The translations under genes and the position numbers were made by a program. A stretch of DNA of 12,774 nucleotides from DATJHM01 sp035493895 (GTDB lineage Bacteria > Chloroflexota > Ktedonobacteria > Ktedonobacterales > Ktedonobacteraceae), in contig DATJHM010000112.1 of NCBI GenBank assembly GCA_035493895.1, forward strand, positions 1 through 12,774. The letters are read 5' to 3'. Below, one piece after another: positions 1-7,907 of the stretch. Every line of letters begins with the position of its first letter. The first letter of the stretch is position 1. The notes under the pieces were generated by a model. The model made no database searches and was not told the origin of the DNA. It saw only the letters and a list, made by a program, of their open reading frames with translations.

Positions 1-73
1 CAATTGTATTCATGATACGAATTTTGTATGAATGCTCTTATAAGAAGAGGAAAAGAGAACAGCCATACTACTA

Positions 74-106
74 ACTTAATATAAGTATCTGTGGTATAAT
101 GCGCTT
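74..106 (+). promoter_or_regulatory. Extended -10 promoter of the LysR gene, with overlapping dyad
   Basis: TGGTATAAT at 92-100 is a perfect -10 hexamer (95-100) with the TGn extension. No good -35 is present, which is usual for extended -10 promoters. Counting seven bases from the end of the hexamer puts the transcript start at 107, the A of the ATG. A perfect dyad ACTTA-ATA-TAAGT (74-86) lies just upstream, where a LysR-type protein could bind to control its own promoter. Further upstream are the palindrome TCTTATAAGA (36-45) and inverted arms ATTCAT (8-13) and ATGAAT (28-33). The motifs are seen directly; their use is inferred. Confidence 0.7.
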
Positions 107-1009
107 ATGGACAATGTAGTCGATCTGCGCCGCTTATACTATTTCATGATCGTCGCTGAAGAATTGCATTTCACACATGCCGCCGAACGTTTGCATATGG
201 CCCAGCCACCGTTGAGTTATCACATCCAGCAGTTGGAGCGGGAGCTAGGAGTGCAGTTATTCGAACGATCGCGCCGTAGCGTGCAGTTGACGGATGCAGG
301 GCATGTCCTGTTGAGCGAGGCCAGGCGCATTTTCGGGCAAATGGAGCAAAACATCCGCGTGGTCCAGCGCGTCGGGCATGGCGAGATTGGTCTGTTACAT
401 CTGGGATTCGTCCCTTCGGCCTCAAATACAATCCTGCCTTTGTGCCTGCATCTCTTTCATCAGCGTTTCCCCGATGTGCAGCTCTCCCTGAAAGAATTGA
501 ATCCAGATCAACTGGTAAGCGAACTGCATGAGCGGCATATTGACGTTGGCTTTTTGTATCTTCCCCTGAGCGACGATGACGTCAATACACAAGCTGTGCA
601 GCATGAACCGCTGCTGGTCGCTCTGCCCCTGGCGCATCCGCTGGCAAATCAGCAAGAGATTACGCTGCAATCGCTCGCCGATGATCCCTTTATTATCCCG
701 CCGCGTTATACCTGGGTGCCCGGCCTGCGCTCACATATTATGGAAGCGTGCCGACTGGCTGGATTTGTGCCAAAGATCGCACAGGAGGCGTGGCTGATGC
801 AAACGATCATCGGGCTGGTCGCCGCGAACATGGGCGTGGCGCTGGTACCTGCCTCCGTACAAAATCTTCATCGCACAGGCGTCGTCTATAAAACGTTGCA
901 CGATAAATCAATCGAAGTGAATATGGGCGTCATCTGGCGACGCAACGAGATCATGCCCGTTGTGCAACGTTTTTTGCAGGTAACGACGGAAATAACAGTG
1001 ACTGTGTAG
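107..1009 (+). CDS. LysR-family transcriptional regulator
   Basis: This 300-residue protein has the usual LysR length. The N-terminal winged helix-turn-helix covers about residues 7-66, with the family pattern of A25-A26, L29, Q33-P34-L36-S37, I40-L43-E44, L47-G48-L51-F52-R54. It is followed by a linker helix and a periplasmic-binding-like effector domain (about 92-295). Family members bind a small metabolite and activate or repress target genes, often their own. The sequence does not reveal the effector. The helix style resembles the BenM/CatM branch, but this is only an impression. No ribosome binding site precedes the ATG, and the promoter predicts a leaderless message. The gene converges on the last transporter gene with a gap of 23 bases, so control of that transporter is possible but not shown. 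Confidence 0.96.
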   Translation: MDNVVDLRRLYYFMIVAEELHFTHAAERLHMAQPPLSYHIQQLERELGVQLFERSRRSVQLTDAGHVLLSEARRIFGQMEQNIRVVQRVGHGEIGLLHLGFVPSASNTILPLCLHLFHQRFPDVQLSLKELNPDQLVSELHERHIDVGFLYLPLSDDDVNTQAVQHEPLLVALPLAHPLANQQEITLQSLADDPFIIPPRYTWVPGLRSHIMEACRLAGFVPKIAQEAWLMQTIIGLVAANMGVALVPASVQNLHRTGVVYKTLHDKSIEVNMGVIWRRNEIMPVVQRFLQVTTEITVTV

Positions 1010-1032
1010 CTATCGACTCATGCAATAGCATG

Positions 1033-2103
1033 TCAATTGGCGAGATTCTCTGCGGGCAGTTTGGCCTCCTCTCCGTACAGATGACAGTGGATCCAGTGAT
1101 TATCGCCCAGGATCGTACGTGCGGGGAAACGTTCTTTGCAGACCGGCATCGCGTGTGGGCAGCGGGGGTGAAAGCGACAGCCAGAGGGTGGGTGAATCAG
1201 ACTGGGAATCTCTCCTCGAGCTGGCATTTCTTCCGCTCCATCGCTTACTCGATCCAGCACTTTCGGGTTCGGGGCAGACGAGATCAGCAAGCGCGTGTAG
1301 GGATGGCGCGGCTGCTGCGTGATGACATCGCTGGGGCCACCCTCGACCATCTGTCCCGCATAGAGTACCAGCGTCTCTTCCGCAAAATAGCGTGCGCTCG
1401 CAATATCATGCGTAATAAAGAGGACCGCGATGCGCTCCTCTTTTTTGAGACGCAACAGCAGATTGAGAATATCCAGGCGGATCGAGACATCCAGCATCGA
1501 GACCGGCTCATCGGCTAAGAGCACCTCCGGGCGCGTTGCTAATGCGCGTGCGATAACCACACGCTGGCGCTGACCGCCGCTCAACTGGTGCGGATATTTG
1601 CTAATAAATTGTTCCGCTGGCGTCAGACTCACACGCCTGAGCAGCGCAAGAATATGCTCCGTCTCCTGCTTTGCGTTCTGCACATAATTGTTGACACGCA
1701 GAGGGCGGCTCAGATGATGCTGTACATTATGCACAGGATTCAGCGACGAAAAAGGGTCCTGAAACACCATCTGTACATTGCGCCGATAGGTGCTTAATGA
1801 GCCAGCGCCCTCTTGCTTCTTGAGAGGCTTGCCGTGGAAATGTACCTCGCCTTCCGTGGGTTCGTACAGACGGGCCAGGATACGCGCAATCGTACTTTTG
1901 CCGCTCCCACTTTCGCCCACAAGCGCCGTTGCCCGTCCCGCATAGAGCGCAAAAGAAACATTCTCCACCGCCTGCACCGCCTGCGTACGCGCAAGAGGAT
2001 TTAAGCGATGCATCACAAATTTCTTGTAAAGATGTTTTACTTCTAGAATTGCCTCTGACGTCTGAGAAAGATCAGGATTTTCGAGCTGGCTGGATGTACT
2101 CAT
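1033..2103 (-). CDS. OppF/DppF-type ABC transporter ATP-binding protein
   Basis: This 356-residue cytoplasmic ATPase energises the importer together with the neighbouring D-type ATPase. Walker A is GESGSGKST (63-71), the Q-loop reads VFQDPFSSLNP (about 113-123), the signature is LSGGQRQR (174-181), Walker B is VLLADEP (194-200) and the switch histidine is H232. All catalytic residues are present. The C-terminal oligopeptide/dipeptide-type extension has the typical cysteine cluster (GCRFHPRCP followed by VC). The ATG overlaps the stop of the upstream ATPase gene in an ATGA (4 bp), which implies translational coupling. It is the last gene of the operon. F-type identity rests on the long N-terminus before Walker A and the gene order; the substrate cannot be read from this subunit. 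Confidence 0.96.
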   Translation of the reverse strand: MSTSSQLENPDLSQTSEAILEVKHLYKKFVMHRLNPLARTQAVQAVENVSFALYAGRATALVGESGSGKSTIARILARLYEPTEGEVHFHGKPLKKQEGAGSLSTYRRNVQMVFQDPFSSLNPVHNVQHHLSRPLRVNNYVQNAKQETEHILALLRRVSLTPAEQFISKYPHQLSGGQRQRVVIARALATRPEVLLADEPVSMLDVSIRLDILNLLLRLKKEERIAVLFITHDIASARYFAEETLVLYAGQMVEGGPSDVITQQPRHPYTRLLISSAPNPKVLDRVSDGAEEMPARGEIPSLIHPPSGCRFHPRCPHAMPVCKERFPARTILGDNHWIHCHLYGEEAKLPAENLAN

Positions 2104-3239
2104 TCGACGCGTGCCCCTTCTGATAATGTTTCATAACAATAAGCGATCTGCTCGGTGGTAGGACCGCGTACAGAGAATCTGGGATCATACAGATGGCAGG
2201 CAACCTTACGTTCAGAGGTCTCGGCTGAAACTGGTCGTAGCTGAGGAACGACCCTGCGACACGCATCGAAGGCCATAATGCAGCGTGGATTGAACGCGCA
2301 ACCTGGCGGGACCTGACGGAGATCAGGAGGCGCGCCGGGAATACCGACCATCTGCAATTGGGGACCATCAAGCGTCGGGAACGCATTGAGCAGGCCATAG
2401 CTATAGGGATGGCCGGGATGATGATACATCTCCCTGCTCGTCGCCTGCTCGACAAGATTGCCTGCATACATAATCGCAATCTTATGGGAAAGTTCCAGCA
2501 AGAGAGAGAGATCATGCGTAATGAAAATCAGAGCCGTATTGAACTCTTTACAGAGAGAGCTGATCAGCTCAAGAATTTCGCGTTGTATCACGACATCGAG
2601 TGCCGTGGTCGGCTCATCCATAATAATAAGATCGGGGCGGAGCGCCAGGGCAATCGCGATGACCGTGCGCTGGCGCATACCGCCGCTCAACTGATGCGGA
2701 TAGCTATTGAGGCGATCGGCCGTAATGCCCACCAGATCAAGCAGTTCGATAGCGCGCCGTTTGTAGAAGCGCATTGGCTTGTCAGGAAGATGCGCCTGCA
2801 ACACATCGATAATCTGCATCCCAATCGTCATCACAGGATTGAGCGCATTCATCGCGCTCTGGAACACAATGGAAAGCTCATGCCAGCGAAAAGCGCGCAA
2901 CTGCTCCGAAGAGAGTTGCAAGATATCAATACTATCTTGCTCCTGCAACACATCCTGTAGGGACGAGGCAGCGGAATAATACGCATCTTGCCTGTCCTTG
3001 CGCGGATAGTAGAGTACCTGCCCTCCAGCGACCTGTGCAGGGGGACGTAACAGACGGGCGATACCATATGCCAGCGTCGATTTACCGCAACCGCTTTCAC
3101 CAGCGATCCCCAGGATTTCCCCACGATGGAGCGTAAAGCTCACATTCTTTACCGCGTGCACCGTACCATTGGCAGCCTCATAGTCAATCGTTAAATCTGT
3201 GACATCCAGTAACTTCTGAGCTTGTTCTTGTATCGACAC
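2100..3239 (-). CDS. OppD/DppD-type ABC transporter ATP-binding protein
   Basis: This 379-residue ATPase is longer than the roughly 330 residues usual for OppD. Walker A is GESGCGKST (47-55), the signature LSGGMRQR (184-191), Walker B LIIMDEP (204-210) and the switch histidine H242. The Q-loop reads VFQSAMNALNP, with S in place of the more common D, a variant known in the family. The extra length is mainly an insert at about 78-105, rich in Y, Q, D and S, between the first beta strands and the Q-loop. The C-terminal domain has GCAFNPRC and a later cysteine. The start is GTG, directly abutting the TGA of the upstream permease gene. A GAAGGG ribosome binding site lies inside that gene's end. 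It should pair with the F-type ATPase encoded next. Confidence 0.96.
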   Translation of the reverse strand: MSIQEQAQKLLDVTDLTIDYEAANGTVHAVKNVSFTLHRGEILGIAGESGCGKSTLAYGIARLLRPPAQVAGGQVLYYPRKDRQDAYYSAASSLQDVLQEQDSIDILQLSSEQLRAFRWHELSIVFQSAMNALNPVMTIGMQIIDVLQAHLPDKPMRFYKRRAIELLDLVGITADRLNSYPHQLSGGMRQRTVIAIALALRPDLIIMDEPTTALDVVIQREILELISSLCKEFNTALIFITHDLSLLLELSHKIAIMYAGNLVEQATSREMYHHPGHPYSYGLLNAFPTLDGPQLQMVGIPGAPPDLRQVPPGCAFNPRCIMAFDACRRVVPQLRPVSAETSERKVACHLYDPRFSVRGPTTEQIAYCYETLSEGARVE

Positions 3240-4271
3240 TCAGGCAATTCCCTTCTTGCTTTTGCGCAACTTACGCTCAGAGCGTAGAGCCGGATTAGCG
3301 ATCTCATCAATGCCAAAATTGATAAAGGTCAGGCCCGCGCACAAAATCGCCACACAGAGGCCCGCAGGCACAAATTGCCACCAGCCATTCGCCATCAGAG
3401 CGCTATCCACCTGAGCCCAGTGCAGCACCGTGCCCCAGGAGGCGACCATCATATCGCCAAGCCCGAGAAACTCAAGCGCAACCGCAGTGAGCGTGGCATG
3501 GACAAAGGTAGAGACAAAACTGGAGGCAACCAGCGCGATCTCATTGGGCAAAATCTCGACAAGGATCACCTGCCAGGGACGCTCACCGATCACGCGGGCA
3601 GAGGTCACAAATTCGCGTTGACGGATAGAAAGCGTCTGAGCGCGCAGAACGCGTGCGCCCCAGGGCCAGGACGTGAAAAGCAAAACCAGCACAATCGTCA
3701 CAGGTCCCTTCACCGCAAATGAGGCAATGACAATCGCAAGAGGCATCCCTGGCAAAACCAGAAAGATATTGATAAGGAAGGAAATGACCTCATCAATCCA
3801 GCCGCCGAAATAGCCAGCGGCCAGACCCGCAACGACAGCAATCAGCGTCGCGCCAATCGCAGCCGCGAAGCTCATAAGAAGCGATACACGGGCCCCATAG
3901 GCAATCTGCGAAAAGATATCCTCGCCTCTCTGAGTCGTGCCCAGCCAGTGAGCAGGAGAAGGCGCTCTAAACATATCAGAGGAGAGTGCGTTGGGATCTT
4001 GATGCGTAAGAAAAGGACCAAACAGCCCGATCAGAATAAAAAAGCCAACAATATAGAGTCCCGTAAGCACGCGGGGATTCGAGAGGAAGACCGAAGAGAA
4101 GCGCCGCCACTGCAAATCTTGCGCCTGAGACTCCGCCGCGGGCACAATCTCCCCGGCCAGCAGAACCTGCGCGCGCTGCGGTGCATGCTGAATAGCCTGT
4201 TGTACTGCATCTATACTGCCCGACGCCTCTGAGGCATCATCGGGCAGAGAGAACTGAACATCCTGCCGCAT
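3240..4271 (-). CDS. OppC/DppC-type ABC transporter permease
   Basis: This 343-residue inner-membrane permease of the binding-protein-dependent transport family forms the channel with the B-type permease. A hydrophilic N-terminus of about 58 residues, longer than usual, precedes the first membrane helix (about 67-88). The HWLGTTQRGEDIFSQI segment (about 108-123) is the typical OppC N-terminal motif. Five further hydrophobic stretches follow. The cytoplasmic coupling loop is in the segment EFVTSARVIGERPWQV with a following P, which matches the EAA motif. The C-terminus is basic (RKLRKSKKG). The gene starts 2 bp after the upstream permease gene stop, with GAAAGGGG about 6 bases ahead of the ATG. 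Its stop abuts the GTG of the next gene, so the four genes are tightly coupled. Confidence 0.95.
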   Translation of the reverse strand: MRQDVQFSLPDDASEASGSIDAVQQAIQHAPQRAQVLLAGEIVPAAESQAQDLQWRRFSSVFLSNPRVLTGLYIVGFFILIGLFGPFLTHQDPNALSSDMFRAPSPAHWLGTTQRGEDIFSQIAYGARVSLLMSFAAAIGATLIAVVAGLAAGYFGGWIDEVISFLINIFLVLPGMPLAIVIASFAVKGPVTIVLVLLFTSWPWGARVLRAQTLSIRQREFVTSARVIGERPWQVILVEILPNEIALVASSFVSTFVHATLTAVALEFLGLGDMMVASWGTVLHWAQVDSALMANGWWQFVPAGLCVAILCAGLTFINFGIDEIANPALRSERKLRKSKKGIA

Positions 4272-4273
4272 GG

Positions 4274-5275
4274 CTAACCCCTTTCATTGCGAACACGCGG
4301 ATCGAGAACAACATAAGCAACTTCTGCAAGCAAGTTAGCTAAGAGCATAGTGATCGCAAGGATCAGAAAAACGCCCTCAATAGTGCCGTAATCCAGCAGC
4401 GTAATCGCAGAGAACAGCGCATAACCGATGCCAGGATAGTTGAAAACGATCTCCGTCAGCAAAGATCCTCCCAGCACAAAACCCAGCGACATACCAAACC
4501 CGGTAATATTGGGGAGAATCGCATTGCGAGCGGCATACGCAAACATCACCCGCCGCTCAGTCAGTCCCTTAGCGCGGGCCATCAAAACATAGTCTTCAGA
4601 GAGCGTCGTAATAAGCGTACTGCGCATATTCAGAAGCCAGCCAGCCATAGAACTGATCACAATCGTAAAAGCGGGCAGGAAGGCATGTTGTAGAACGCTC
4701 AAAATGAAATCCGGATTCCAGCCTTTCGTCAGATCGCCGAGCGTATCATAGCCATCGCCGGTAGGAAGCCAGCGCAACGTTACCCCGAGGAGATAGATCA
4801 AGCCCAGTGCGAGCCAGAAATAGGGGATCGCAGAGAAGAACGTCAGGACCGGAGTTAACGTCGTATCGATCCAGGTGCCACGCTTCCAGGCCACCAGAAT
4901 CCCCAGGAGTGTTCCCAGAGAGAAGCTCAAGATAGCAGCCGTGCCCACCAGACCGAGCGTCCAGGGAAGATCGTAGCCAAGCACCTGCGTCACCTTCGCC
5001 GGGAACTGCGAGAGCGCAATACCCAGATCGCCATGCAGCACATTATTCAGATATTGAAAATACTGCACCCAGAGTGGATCATTCGTCAGGCCAAATTGTA
5101 TGCGTATCGCATTCACCGCATTTGGGGCAATAACCCCCTGCCCTTGAGATTGTATCTTTGCAATATATGCCTCAACAGGATCGCCGGGCATCAGTCGTGG
5201 AATCAAAAACGTAATCGTCGCAGAAGCCCAGAGCGCAGCCAGATAAAAGCCGAGACGACGGAGTAGATAGCGCAT
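4274..5275 (-). CDS. OppB/DppB-type ABC transporter permease
   Basis: This 333-residue membrane protein is the B-type partner permease. It starts with MRYLLRRLGFYLAALW, the classic first helix of OppB proteins, followed by FLIPRLMPGDPVEA. It has about six membrane spans, a coupling loop with DYVLMARAKGLTERRV, and ends in LDPRVRNERG, where LDPRxR is the family ending. An in-frame start 46 codons upstream (5413) gives a non-family leader. The start at 5275 has AAGGAAG about five bases ahead and fits the family length, so it was chosen. It lies 147 bp after the binding-protein gene, across a strong hairpin, so transcription probably continues from that gene at a reduced level. Confidence 0.95.
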   Translation of the reverse strand: MRYLLRRLGFYLAALWASATITFLIPRLMPGDPVEAYIAKIQSQGQGVIAPNAVNAIRIQFGLTNDPLWVQYFQYLNNVLHGDLGIALSQFPAKVTQVLGYDLPWTLGLVGTAAILSFSLGTLLGILVAWKRGTWIDTTLTPVLTFFSAIPYFWLALGLIYLLGVTLRWLPTGDGYDTLGDLTKGWNPDFILSVLQHAFLPAFTIVISSMAGWLLNMRSTLITTLSEDYVLMARAKGLTERRVMFAYAARNAILPNITGFGMSLGFVLGGSLLTEIVFNYPGIGYALFSAITLLDYGTIEGVFLILAITMLLANLLAEVAYVVLDPRVRNERG

Positions 5276-5308
5276 CGTTTCTTCCTTATGATCATAAAGC
5301 GAAGAGGG

Positions 5309-5334
5309 CCCGTAGCAGAGAAGCCTGCTACGGG
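5309..5334 (-). terminator. Hairpin between binding-protein and permease genes
   Basis: A perfect 10-bp inverted repeat, CCCGTAGCAG and CTGCTACGGG, with a 6-nt loop lies in the 147-bp gap. On the minus-strand transcript it is followed by a pyrimidine-rich stretch rather than a true T-run. A smaller hairpin (GGGG and CCCC arms, 5337-5350) lies just before it in the transcript. Hairpins here usually act as partial terminators or 3'-end stabilisers, giving more binding protein than permease. The structure is seen; the role is inferred. Confidence 0.65.
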
Positions 5335-5422
5335 TAGGGGTGATAGCCCCATAGACCTCAAACACGAAAGGTGCGAACGTTTGTGAGCGCCAGATCGTAT
5401 AAGCGCAACGCATCCTGACTGA

Positions 5423-7135
5423 CTATTTCGTAGGAGTCAGATGAAGGATAATGTACTCATTATCTGGATAATTGAACGGCGAGCCATAATCATAGGCATT
5501 ATGATCGTCAGGCCAACCAGTGACTTTAGTCGTGGTATATTCAAACCAGCCCACATTGTAGTCCAGAGGAATGGCCGGGATCTGCTCGACCATAACTTTC
5601 TCTAACCCTTGAATGGCCTGCTTCTGCTGAGCGGGATCAGTAGTTCCCAGATACTGCGTAAGAAAGGCGTCCGTGGTCGGGTCCTGCCAGTGCTCCCAGT
5701 TTGTGCCGATGGCATTTTTGCCCTTCGCCCAGGAATTGGTGCTCAGCAATAAGTCTTTCAAGAAGAAGTAGGGAGTCGGACCAGCGGTTGTGCCACCAAT
5801 CGCAACATCGAAGTTGCCCGCGTTCAGATTCTGCTTCCAGAGCGCATCGGTAGCCAGAGCACTGACCTGCGCATCAATGCCGATCTGTTTCAGATTCTCG
5901 GAAATGACCTTCAAGCTTGCCACCCAGTCATTCCAGCCGTTTGGCACAATCATCTGGAACGAGATCTTCTTGCCATTTTTCGCGTAGATGCCATCGCTCC
6001 CTTTGGTAAAGCCAGCTTGCTGCAAGAGTTGATTCGCCTGAGCGATATCTGGTTTGAACTGCAAGGACTGATACTCGGTACTGATATAATCCTTCGTCGT
6101 GGGTAGAAGCGCACTGGGGTGAGCTGGAGTAGCGTAGAGGGCAGCAGCGGCATGGATCTGATCGCGATTGATCGCCAGACTGATGGCCTTACGCACATTA
6201 AGATCATTGTAAGGAGCCTTTGTCAGATTCATATAGAGCATCACCGTATTGGTTGGAGGGAACCAGTGATGATAGTGCTCCGGGTCCTTCTTTGTAAACT
6301 GAATGTCATATTTGGGGTCCCAACCAATGCCAGCCCAGTCGATCTGTCCACTGGAGATCATCACCTGAGCCGAAGTATTATCATTGGCCGCTTTGTAGCG
6401 CAGCTCATCCACCTTCACCTTATCGGCCTGCCAGTAGAGCGGATTCTTGACAAGGCTATACACCTCAGGCTGGAATTTCGAGAGCTTGAAAGGTCCCGTC
6501 CCAACAGGATTATCATTCGTAAACCTGGTCGGATCAGCAATACTGCTCCAGAGATGTTTGGGAACGATAAAAGTCTGATTAAAGAACCAGGTAGCCACAG
6601 AGTTGGGGGACTTGAACGTCACCTTAATCGTATTGGCGTCTGGCGCTGCGACATCCTTAATAATCGTAGTCCAGATGCCCTGAAGATCGAGTCCGGGGAA
6701 TTTCTTCAACAGATCAAGCGTGAAGAGCACATCGTCAGAGGTGAATGGTTGGCCGTCGCTCCATTTTATGCCCTGGCGAAGAGTAAACGTGATGCTGGAG
6801 GCATCGCTGGCAATCTGGTAACTTGATGCAAGCGTACCAGTGACCTCGCCAGTCAGCCGATTCTGGAAAATCAAGGGCTCATAAATCATCCCGCGCGTAC
6901 CTGAGCGGGCGATATTGGTATCAATAAAGGGGTTAAAGTTTGCAGCCGTGAAATTACCGCCAGGAGTGGCGAGGATATTGAGGGAGACCAGGCCTTTTTG
7001 TTGGGATTGTTGGGTACTGCTACTTCCGCAGGCAGCAAATAAAATAGATAACAGGATCAACAGAGAGAACGCAACAGTGGTAAATCCTCTCCTCTTTCCT
7101 TTACAGAAAGCAAGAGAGCATGAGCTGGGTGCCAT
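5423..7135 (-). CDS. Extracellular solute-binding lipoprotein, family 5 (Opp/Dpp type)
   Basis: This 570-residue protein captures the substrate outside the membrane and delivers it to the two permeases. The signal peptide has a basic start (KGKRRG, 12-17), a hydrophobic core (about 18-33) and a lipobox FAAC with C36 as the likely lipidated residue, followed by a flexible S/Q-rich tether. The mature part has the family 5 hallmarks: an LRQGIKWSDGQPFTSDDV segment near residue 140, NPVGTGPFKL (about 210), and NVRKAISLAINRDQI (about 318). The length is normal for the family. A perfect AGGAGG (7141-7146 in window coordinates) sits five bases before the ATG, predicting strong translation. It is the first gene of the operon. 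Family 5 members bind peptides, nickel, heme or oligosaccharides; the LacI-type neighbour makes a sugar plausible. Confidence 0.96.
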   Translation of the reverse strand: MAPSSCSLAFCKGKRRGFTTVAFSLLILLSILFAACGSSSTQQSQQKGLVSLNILATPGGNFTAANFNPFIDTNIARSGTRGMIYEPLIFQNRLTGEVTGTLASSYQIASDASSITFTLRQGIKWSDGQPFTSDDVLFTLDLLKKFPGLDLQGIWTTIIKDVAAPDANTIKVTFKSPNSVATWFFNQTFIVPKHLWSSIADPTRFTNDNPVGTGPFKLSKFQPEVYSLVKNPLYWQADKVKVDELRYKAANDNTSAQVMISSGQIDWAGIGWDPKYDIQFTKKDPEHYHHWFPPTNTVMLYMNLTKAPYNDLNVRKAISLAINRDQIHAAAALYATPAHPSALLPTTKDYISTEYQSLQFKPDIAQANQLLQQAGFTKGSDGIYAKNGKKISFQMIVPNGWNDWVASLKVISENLKQIGIDAQVSALATDALWKQNLNAGNFDVAIGGTTAGPTPYFFLKDLLLSTNSWAKGKNAIGTNWEHWQDPTTDAFLTQYLGTTDPAQQKQAIQGLEKVMVEQIPAIPLDYNVGWFEYTTTKVTGWPDDHNAYDYGSPFNYPDNEYIILHLTPTK

Positions 7136-7574
7136 TGAAACCTCCTAACGCGATGAAAGAATCAAGCAGCGATCCACGAAACCAAACTGTTATCGATATC
7201 AGACATACAATCCATTCGCTCGTGACACACATTGTCAGAGAGAGGTGATCCAGGGTATGCCTGGGATTGCTGAATTTCGACCGATCGTCATAATAGGCCG
7301 AATTTGCAAAGTTGGACTGTGTCTTTACAGTCCAGAAGATACTCACCGTGCCGTTATGGGAAGGTAGGATAAGCGATGTTACACCCGCACAACTATTTGC
7401 CCAAAGATATACATCCGGTCATTCTGACGGCTGCATGGACCTGGGGAAATAATCTACTGATATGATTCATGACTGCATGAACGTATTGTTTGTGGATGAT
7501 CCTCCAATTTCTTGCCGACGAAGCGCACTGATAAGGGTTGCGGTAAAATTTGCGGTATCGCTACCGGAGTGATA
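7136..7574 (-). promoter_or_regulatory. Long, dyad-rich 5' leader of the transporter operon
   Basis: If transcription starts near 7574, the message has a leader of about 440 nt before the binding-protein gene. It holds several inverted repeats beyond the operator-like dyad: TTCATG-actg-CATGAA (7466-7481), TGGACTG-8 nt-CAGTCCA (7313-7334), CCAGG-gtatg-CCTGG (7250-7264) and TGACA-cacat-TGTCA (7223-7237). A TATTAT (-10-like, minus strand, 7290-7295) lies 17 bp from the arm at 7313-7319 and could be a second, activator-dependent promoter. No known riboswitch was recognised and no convincing small gene was found. Confidence 0.4.
7553..7566. promoter_or_regulatory. Candidate LacI-family operator at the transporter promoter
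   Basis: Read on the minus strand this is CGGTAGCGATACCG: a 14-bp dyad with central CG and six of seven pairs matched, the general shape of LacI-family operators. It lies at about +9 to +22 of the predicted transporter transcript, where a bound repressor would block transcription. A half-repeat TTGCGGTA occurs twice (7538-7545 and 7550-7557) with a 12-bp period. The arms differ from those of the dyad at 7693-7706. Confidence 0.5.
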
Positions 7575-7580
7575 AAAATA

Positions 7581-7609
7581 AGTATACTGATGAATAATCC
7601 TCTTGTCAA
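7581..7609 (-). promoter_or_regulatory. Sigma-70 promoter of the transporter operon
   Basis: On the minus strand, a perfect TTGACA (7609-7604) is followed by a 17-bp spacer and TATACT (7586-7581, five of six matches to TATAAT). The predicted start is near 7574. No better minus-strand promoter was found between here and the binding-protein gene. Confidence 0.8.
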
Positions 7610-7647
7610 GGAAAGTAAAACAGGCATAAGGAGTGAAAAAGCATGGC

Positions 7648-7677
7648 TTGACAGGCAATAAACAGCATTTGTATACT
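7648..7677 (+). promoter_or_regulatory. Sigma-70 promoter of the LacI-family gene
   Basis: A perfect TTGACA (7648-7653), an 18-bp spacer and TATACT (7672-7677) form a strong promoter with a predicted start near 7684. The 11-mer GTATACTTATT spans its -10 region and also spans the -10 region of the divergent transporter promoter. The two -35 boxes face each other across 38 bp. Confidence 0.8.
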
Positions 7678-7692
7678 TATTGTATAGCTTTA

Positions 7693-7706
7693 TGAGAACG
7701 TTTTCA
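7693..7706. promoter_or_regulatory. Candidate LacI-family operator at the regulator promoter
   Basis: TGAGAACGTTTTCA is a 14-bp dyad with central CG and six of seven pairs matched. It is very close to the TGAAAACGTTTTCA form typical of LacI-family operators. It lies at about +10 to +23 of the predicted regulator transcript, which suggests autorepression. The rest of the leader up to the gene (7707-7907) contains only weak repeats, such as ATCTA and TAGAT arms near 7780-7800, and no gene. Confidence 0.65.
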
Positions 7707-7907
7707 CCATAGTAGATGCCTCATATCTTTTTTCAGCAAGCTTTTTTGCCTGGTGATTGTGTGGAGCGTACTCCTTGTATCTAGAGAAGAAGCGCTAGAT
7801 TTGCTATAAGCCATCCAAAACTTTTCGTCGTCTGCGTCACAAAGACATATGCGATCGGGTTATGCTATTTTACTGAGATCGAGTAACGATTTACTAAGGA
7901 ATGACAC

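Noticed and set aside
1019..1032. CATGC-aata-GCATG inverted repeat between the converging LysR and ATPase genes
   Set aside because: Only five base pairs and no T-run; too weak to call a terminator.
1030..1518. Long plus-strand frame opposite the F-type ATPase gene
   Set aside because: Antisense shadow of a complete, motif-rich ATPase gene.
5276..5413. 46-codon N-terminal extension of the B-type permease
   Set aside because: It runs through the intergenic hairpin, is unlike the family, and the ATG at 5275 has a good ribosome binding site.
7101..7346. 81-codon minus-strand frame overlapping the binding-protein start
   Set aside because: GTG start without a ribosome binding site, overlap with a well-supported gene, and no recognisable protein pattern.
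7467..7658. 63-codon minus-strand frame in the control region
   Set aside because: It runs over both the strong minus-strand promoter and its operator-like dyad, and has no protein-family pattern.
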